From: Solobacterium sp.
Lineage (GTDB): Bacteria; Bacillota_I; Bacilli_A; Erysipelotrichales; Erysipelotrichaceae
NCBI GenBank assembly: GCA_017421125.1
Contig: JAFOMZ010000220.1
Location: 1 to 41,674 of the forward strand
DNA: 41,674 bases
Reading direction: 5' to 3'
Position numbers and translations under genes: made by a program. Every line of letters starts with the position of its first letter. The first letter of the stretch is position 1. A model generated the notes under the pieces. It worked only from the letters and a program-made list of their open reading frames with translations, did not search any database and was not told the DNA's origin. Shown piece after piece: positions 39,003-41,674 of this stretch.

Positions 39003-41591
39003 GTGGCAGCTAAAAAAACAACCAGATCAAATTCACGCAGTAAGTCTGCTCAGCAGAGAAGGCTGGCGGCTCAGAAAAAAGCCCAGGAAGCGGAACTGAG
39101 GAGATATATCCTGATCGTTCTGATCAGCGCTGTCACCCTTGTCGCATATATGCGCATGGGTGTGGTCGGCGTTGTTCTGAACAATGCGCAGAGATTTCTC
39201 TTCGGCCGTTTCTATTTCATCGTGATGGGCGTGATTCTGATTCAGATCGCGGTACTGATCATCAACGGAAGGAGCGGCATCACCAACAGCCGGAACCCAT
39301 GGGCGGTCGTACTGATCCTTGCAGCGTTTATGCTGATATGTTCCATGGTGGACACACCGCAGGAACTGCGCGGATGGGATATCTGGAAATCATATACAGA
39401 AGATCTGAGGCAGTATTTTACAGAAGCACCTGAAAACACCGGAGGCGGTGTGATTGGTGCACTTTTGCTGTCCCTGACAACAATGCTGCTGGGAAGGGCA
39501 GGAACGGTCGTCGTGATCATTGTGCTCTTCATTATCGCTGCATTGCTGCTGGTCAGCCTTGAGACCTATAAACAGGCATTCGGAACGATCAAGGAATACT
39601 TCACCAGACCGCTCGAAGATGACGATGGCGATGAAGAGGATTATGAGGAACCGGCTGAGACATCATCCGAGCCGGAACAGAAACAGCCGAATATCTTCAT
39701 GAGATTCATCAACTGGTTCTTCATGGAAGACGCAGATGATGACGATGAAGAAGAGGAGGAAGAAGAACCTGCACCGAAGCAGTATCTGATCCCCGAAAAG
39801 ACAAAACCGGAACCGGAGCCTGTACGCCAGCTCGGTTTCCGTATCGATGATTATGAACCATCCACGGAAGACATGGTACCTGTCAAGAGTAAGCCGATCG
39901 AAGAGACAAAATCGATCTTCCTGAGCATCGACGATCTGGTCGACAGGAATGACAGGCCGCAGGTACCCAGACAGGAGATCACCCTGGATGAAGAACCGGT
40001 CATTGCGCCGCCTCCGGTGTACGTGCCGGAACCTGAACCGGAGCCTGTTGTACCGCAGCCCGCAGTACAGCAGCCTGCACCGGCACCGGCTGTACAGACA
40101 CCTGTTCAGCAAACACCGGCAAGGAGATCCAACAAGCCGTATCAGCTTCCGAAGATGAACCTGCTGGATCCGATCCCGGTCAAGCCGAAGGATGATCCCA
40201 ATGTCGAGGCAGCACAGGAGAAAGGCGAACTGCTGATCCAGGTGCTGAGAAACTTCGATATTGAAGCAAGACTGCTTGAAACACATATCGGACCGGCGGT
40301 CACAAAGTTTGAGATCCGTCCGGAATCCAATGTCAAGGTCAGCAAGATCCTGAATCTGACAGATGATGTCAAGATGCAGCTGGCTGTCCGCGATATCCGT
40401 ATTGAAGCACCGATCCCCGGTCATAATGCCGTGGGTGTTGAAGTACCGAACGTCCAGCCGATCCCTGTCAAGATGAAGGAGCTCATTCAGATGATCCCGG
40501 AAAAGGACAAGAATCAGCCGCTGCTGTTCATTCTCGGCAAAGACCTGCTTGGCAACTGCGTGACATGCCGTCTCGACAAGATGCCGCATCTCCTGATCGC
40601 AGGTGCTACCGGATCGGGAAAGAGCGTATGTATGAACTCCATCATCACTTCGCTCCTCATGCGGACAAAACCGGATGAAGTGAAGATGCTGCTGATCGAC
40701 CCGAAGAAGGTCGAATTCACGCCGTATCACAAGATCCCGCATCTGATCGGTCCGGTCATCAACGATCCTTCCAAGGCCAACAATGCCCTGAAGGTCATCG
40801 TCAGGATCATGGAAGAACGCTATGACATCTTCAGCAAATGCGGTGTCAGAAATATCCAGGTCTACAACGAAAAGGTGAAGGATGGTTCCATCAACAACGG
40901 AAATACACCTGCCCAGCCCGATTATCAGTTCATGCCTTATATCGTCGTCATTATCGATGAGTTGGCCGACCTGATGGCTGTTGCCGGAAAAGAAGTTGAA
41001 GGCAGCATCCAGAGGATCACCCAGCTTGCAAGAGCTGCCGGTATCCATCTGATCGTCGCGACCCAGAGACCTTCCACGGATGTCATCACAGGCATCATCA
41101 AAGCAAATATCCCAAGCCGTATCGCGTTCTCCGTATCCAGCGGAATCGACTCCAGAACGATCCTGGACCATGTCGGAGCGGAGCGTCTGCTCGGAAACGG
41201 CGATATGCTGTATATGCCGATCGGACAGTCTGCAGCCACCCGTGTACAGGGTGTGTTTGTAACGGATGATGAAGTCCATAGGATCACAGACTTCGTTTCA
41301 AGCCAGACAGTACCGATGTATGATGACGCGTTTGTTCTCCTGGAAGGAGTGGAAGGCGGCGAGGATATTGCTGTTGTCGGCGCTGATGCCGATCCGCTCT
41401 ATGAAGAGATCAAAGCTTATGTCATCGATGCACAGAAAGCATCCACATCACTCCTGCAGAGAAGATTCGGCATCGGCTACAACCGTGCTGCAAGAATGAT
41501 CGATCTGCTGGAACAGAAAGGTGTGATCGGTCCCGCACAGGGATCCAAACCCAGAGAAGTCTTTATCAAGAAAGACAGCTCACAGGAATGA
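39003..41591 (+). CDS. ftsK: DNA translocase FtsK/SpoIIIE
   Basis: An 862-residue septal DNA pump that clears chromosome DNA from the division site. Order: a Lys/Arg/Gln-rich N-terminus, about four to five membrane helices between residues 35 and 186, an acidic Pro/Glu-rich linker (about 195-395), the alpha/beta motor domain with Walker A GATGSGKSV near 533 and Walker B VVIIDELADLM near 643, and the C-terminal gamma winged helix (LLQRRFGIGYNRAARMID near 820) that reads polar DNA sequences. It starts with GTG at 39003, 13 bp after the rnjB stop, preceded by GAGGAA. The linker, rich in Glu/Asp and PEPEP runs, is long compared with SpoIIIE. A strong terminator follows. Confidence 0.95.
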   Translation: MAAKKTTRSNSRSKSAQQRRLAAQKKAQEAELRRYILIVLISAVTLVAYMRMGVVGVVLNNAQRFLFGRFYFIVMGVILIQIAVLIINGRSGITNSRNPWAVVLILAAFMLICSMVDTPQELRGWDIWKSYTEDLRQYFTEAPENTGGGVIGALLLSLTTMLLGRAGTVVVIIVLFIIAALLLVSLETYKQAFGTIKEYFTRPLEDDDGDEEDYEEPAETSSEPEQKQPNIFMRFINWFFMEDADDDDEEEEEEEPAPKQYLIPEKTKPEPEPVRQLGFRIDDYEPSTEDMVPVKSKPIEETKSIFLSIDDLVDRNDRPQVPRQEITLDEEPVIAPPPVYVPEPEPEPVVPQPAVQQPAPAPAVQTPVQQTPARRSNKPYQLPKMNLLDPIPVKPKDDPNVEAAQEKGELLIQVLRNFDIEARLLETHIGPAVTKFEIRPESNVKVSKILNLTDDVKMQLAVRDIRIEAPIPGHNAVGVEVPNVQPIPVKMKELIQMIPEKDKNQPLLFILGKDLLGNCVTCRLDKMPHLLIAGATGSGKSVCMNSIITSLLMRTKPDEVKMLLIDPKKVEFTPYHKIPHLIGPVINDPSKANNALKVIVRIMEERYDIFSKCGVRNIQVYNEKVKDGSINNGNTPAQPDYQFMPYIVVIIDELADLMAVAGKEVEGSIQRITQLARAAGIHLIVATQRPSTDVITGIIKANIPSRIAFSVSSGIDSRTILDHVGAERLLGNGDMLYMPIGQSAATRVQGVFVTDDEVHRITDFVSSQTVPMYDDAFVLLEGVEGGEDIAVVGADADPLYEEIKAYVIDAQKASTSLLQRRFGIGYNRAARMIDLLEQKGVIGPAQGSKPREVFIKKDSSQE

Positions 41592-41613
41592 TCCATCGGA
41601 AAGATACTCAATG

Positions 41614-41645
41614 AGAGAACTGCTGAATGCGGTTCTCTTTTTTTT
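41614..41645 (+). terminator. Intrinsic terminator of ftsK
   Basis: AGAGAAC (41614-41620) and GTTCTCT (41632-41638) form a 7-bp stem with an 11-nt loop, followed by seven T. Confidence 0.9.
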
Positions 41646-41674
41646 CTCCGGATCATTGAATTTGCCGGATCGTC

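Noticed and set aside
39663-41279. A 538-codon open frame on the minus strand opposite ftsK
   Set aside because: It is antisense to an intact, well-conserved gene, has no ribosome binding site that I can see and has the Arg/Asp/His-rich composition typical of shadow frames.
1-41674. CRISPR array, tRNA genes, insertion sequences or prophage genes
   Set aside because: I looked for regularly spaced repeats, cloverleaf ends, transposase or integrase motifs and found none.

Overview
The window looks like a chromosomal segment of a low- to mid-GC member of the Firmicutes (Bacillota), most plausibly an Erysipelotrichia-type gut bacterium. The phylum call rests on marker genes: RecU, GpsB, DnaD, RNase Y, an RNase J family protein, ParE/ParC, PlsY, YqeH/YhbY/YqeK/RsfS and a type-B RNase P RNA. 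The class-level guess is an inference from gene fusions and gene order and is not proven. I see no tRNA, CRISPR array, insertion sequence, prophage or integration site. Genes are tightly packed, with many 1-, 4- or 8-nt overlaps, good GGAGG ribosome binding sites and clear intrinsic terminators.

Layout. 1-2.9 kb, minus strand: the start of an unknown gene cut by the window edge, an MBOAT membrane O-acyltransferase and its SGNH-fold partner (a surface polymer acylation pair). 3.1-5.6 kb, minus: an HtrA-type protease with a very long acidic cytoplasmic arm, and a rhomboid protease. 5.7-11.8 kb, plus: an SseB-like protein, a GNAT fused to a pyrophosphatase-like domain, a degenerate amidohydrolase, a PAT-like GNAT, HflX and an M18 aminopeptidase, then a MarR regulator with its own operator. 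12.4-13.8 kb, minus: an esterase and PlsY. 14-20.9 kb, plus: ParE, ParC, YqeH, YhbY, a NadD-YqeK fusion and RsfS, which joins DNA decatenation to ribosome assembly in one overlapping run. 20.9-21.5 kb, minus: a membrane-anchored thioredoxin-fold-like protein. 21.5-24.3 kb, plus: DnaD, endonuclease III, a second esterase and a methyltransferase. 24.3-28.2 kb, minus: RecU and a class A penicillin-binding protein. 28.3-32.7 kb, plus: GpsB, rnpB, PgsA, RecA, RNase Y. 32.8-35.4 kb, minus: an ABC exporter and a secreted-type nuclease. 35.4-41.6 kb, plus: a small ferredoxin missing from simple ORF calling at usual length cut-offs, MiaB, an RNase J2-like protein and FtsK.

Most of the window is conserved housekeeping content. 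Several neighbourhoods match the Bacillus subtilis order (dnaD-nth-ponA-recU-gpsB-rnpB; yqeH-yhbY-nadD-yqeK-rsfS; pgsA-recA-rny; rnjB-spoIIIE). The noteworthy signals are deviations from those families. Three or four proteins keep the fold but have lost active-site residues: the NadD half of NadD-YqeK, the RNase J, the amidohydrolase and the pyrophosphatase-like domain. Three genes have a -10 box so close to the start codon that a leaderless or near-leaderless mRNA is likely. Several palindromes sit exactly on promoters. One hairpin would bury the ribosome binding site of the first gene. I do not see a single large undescribed multi-gene system.
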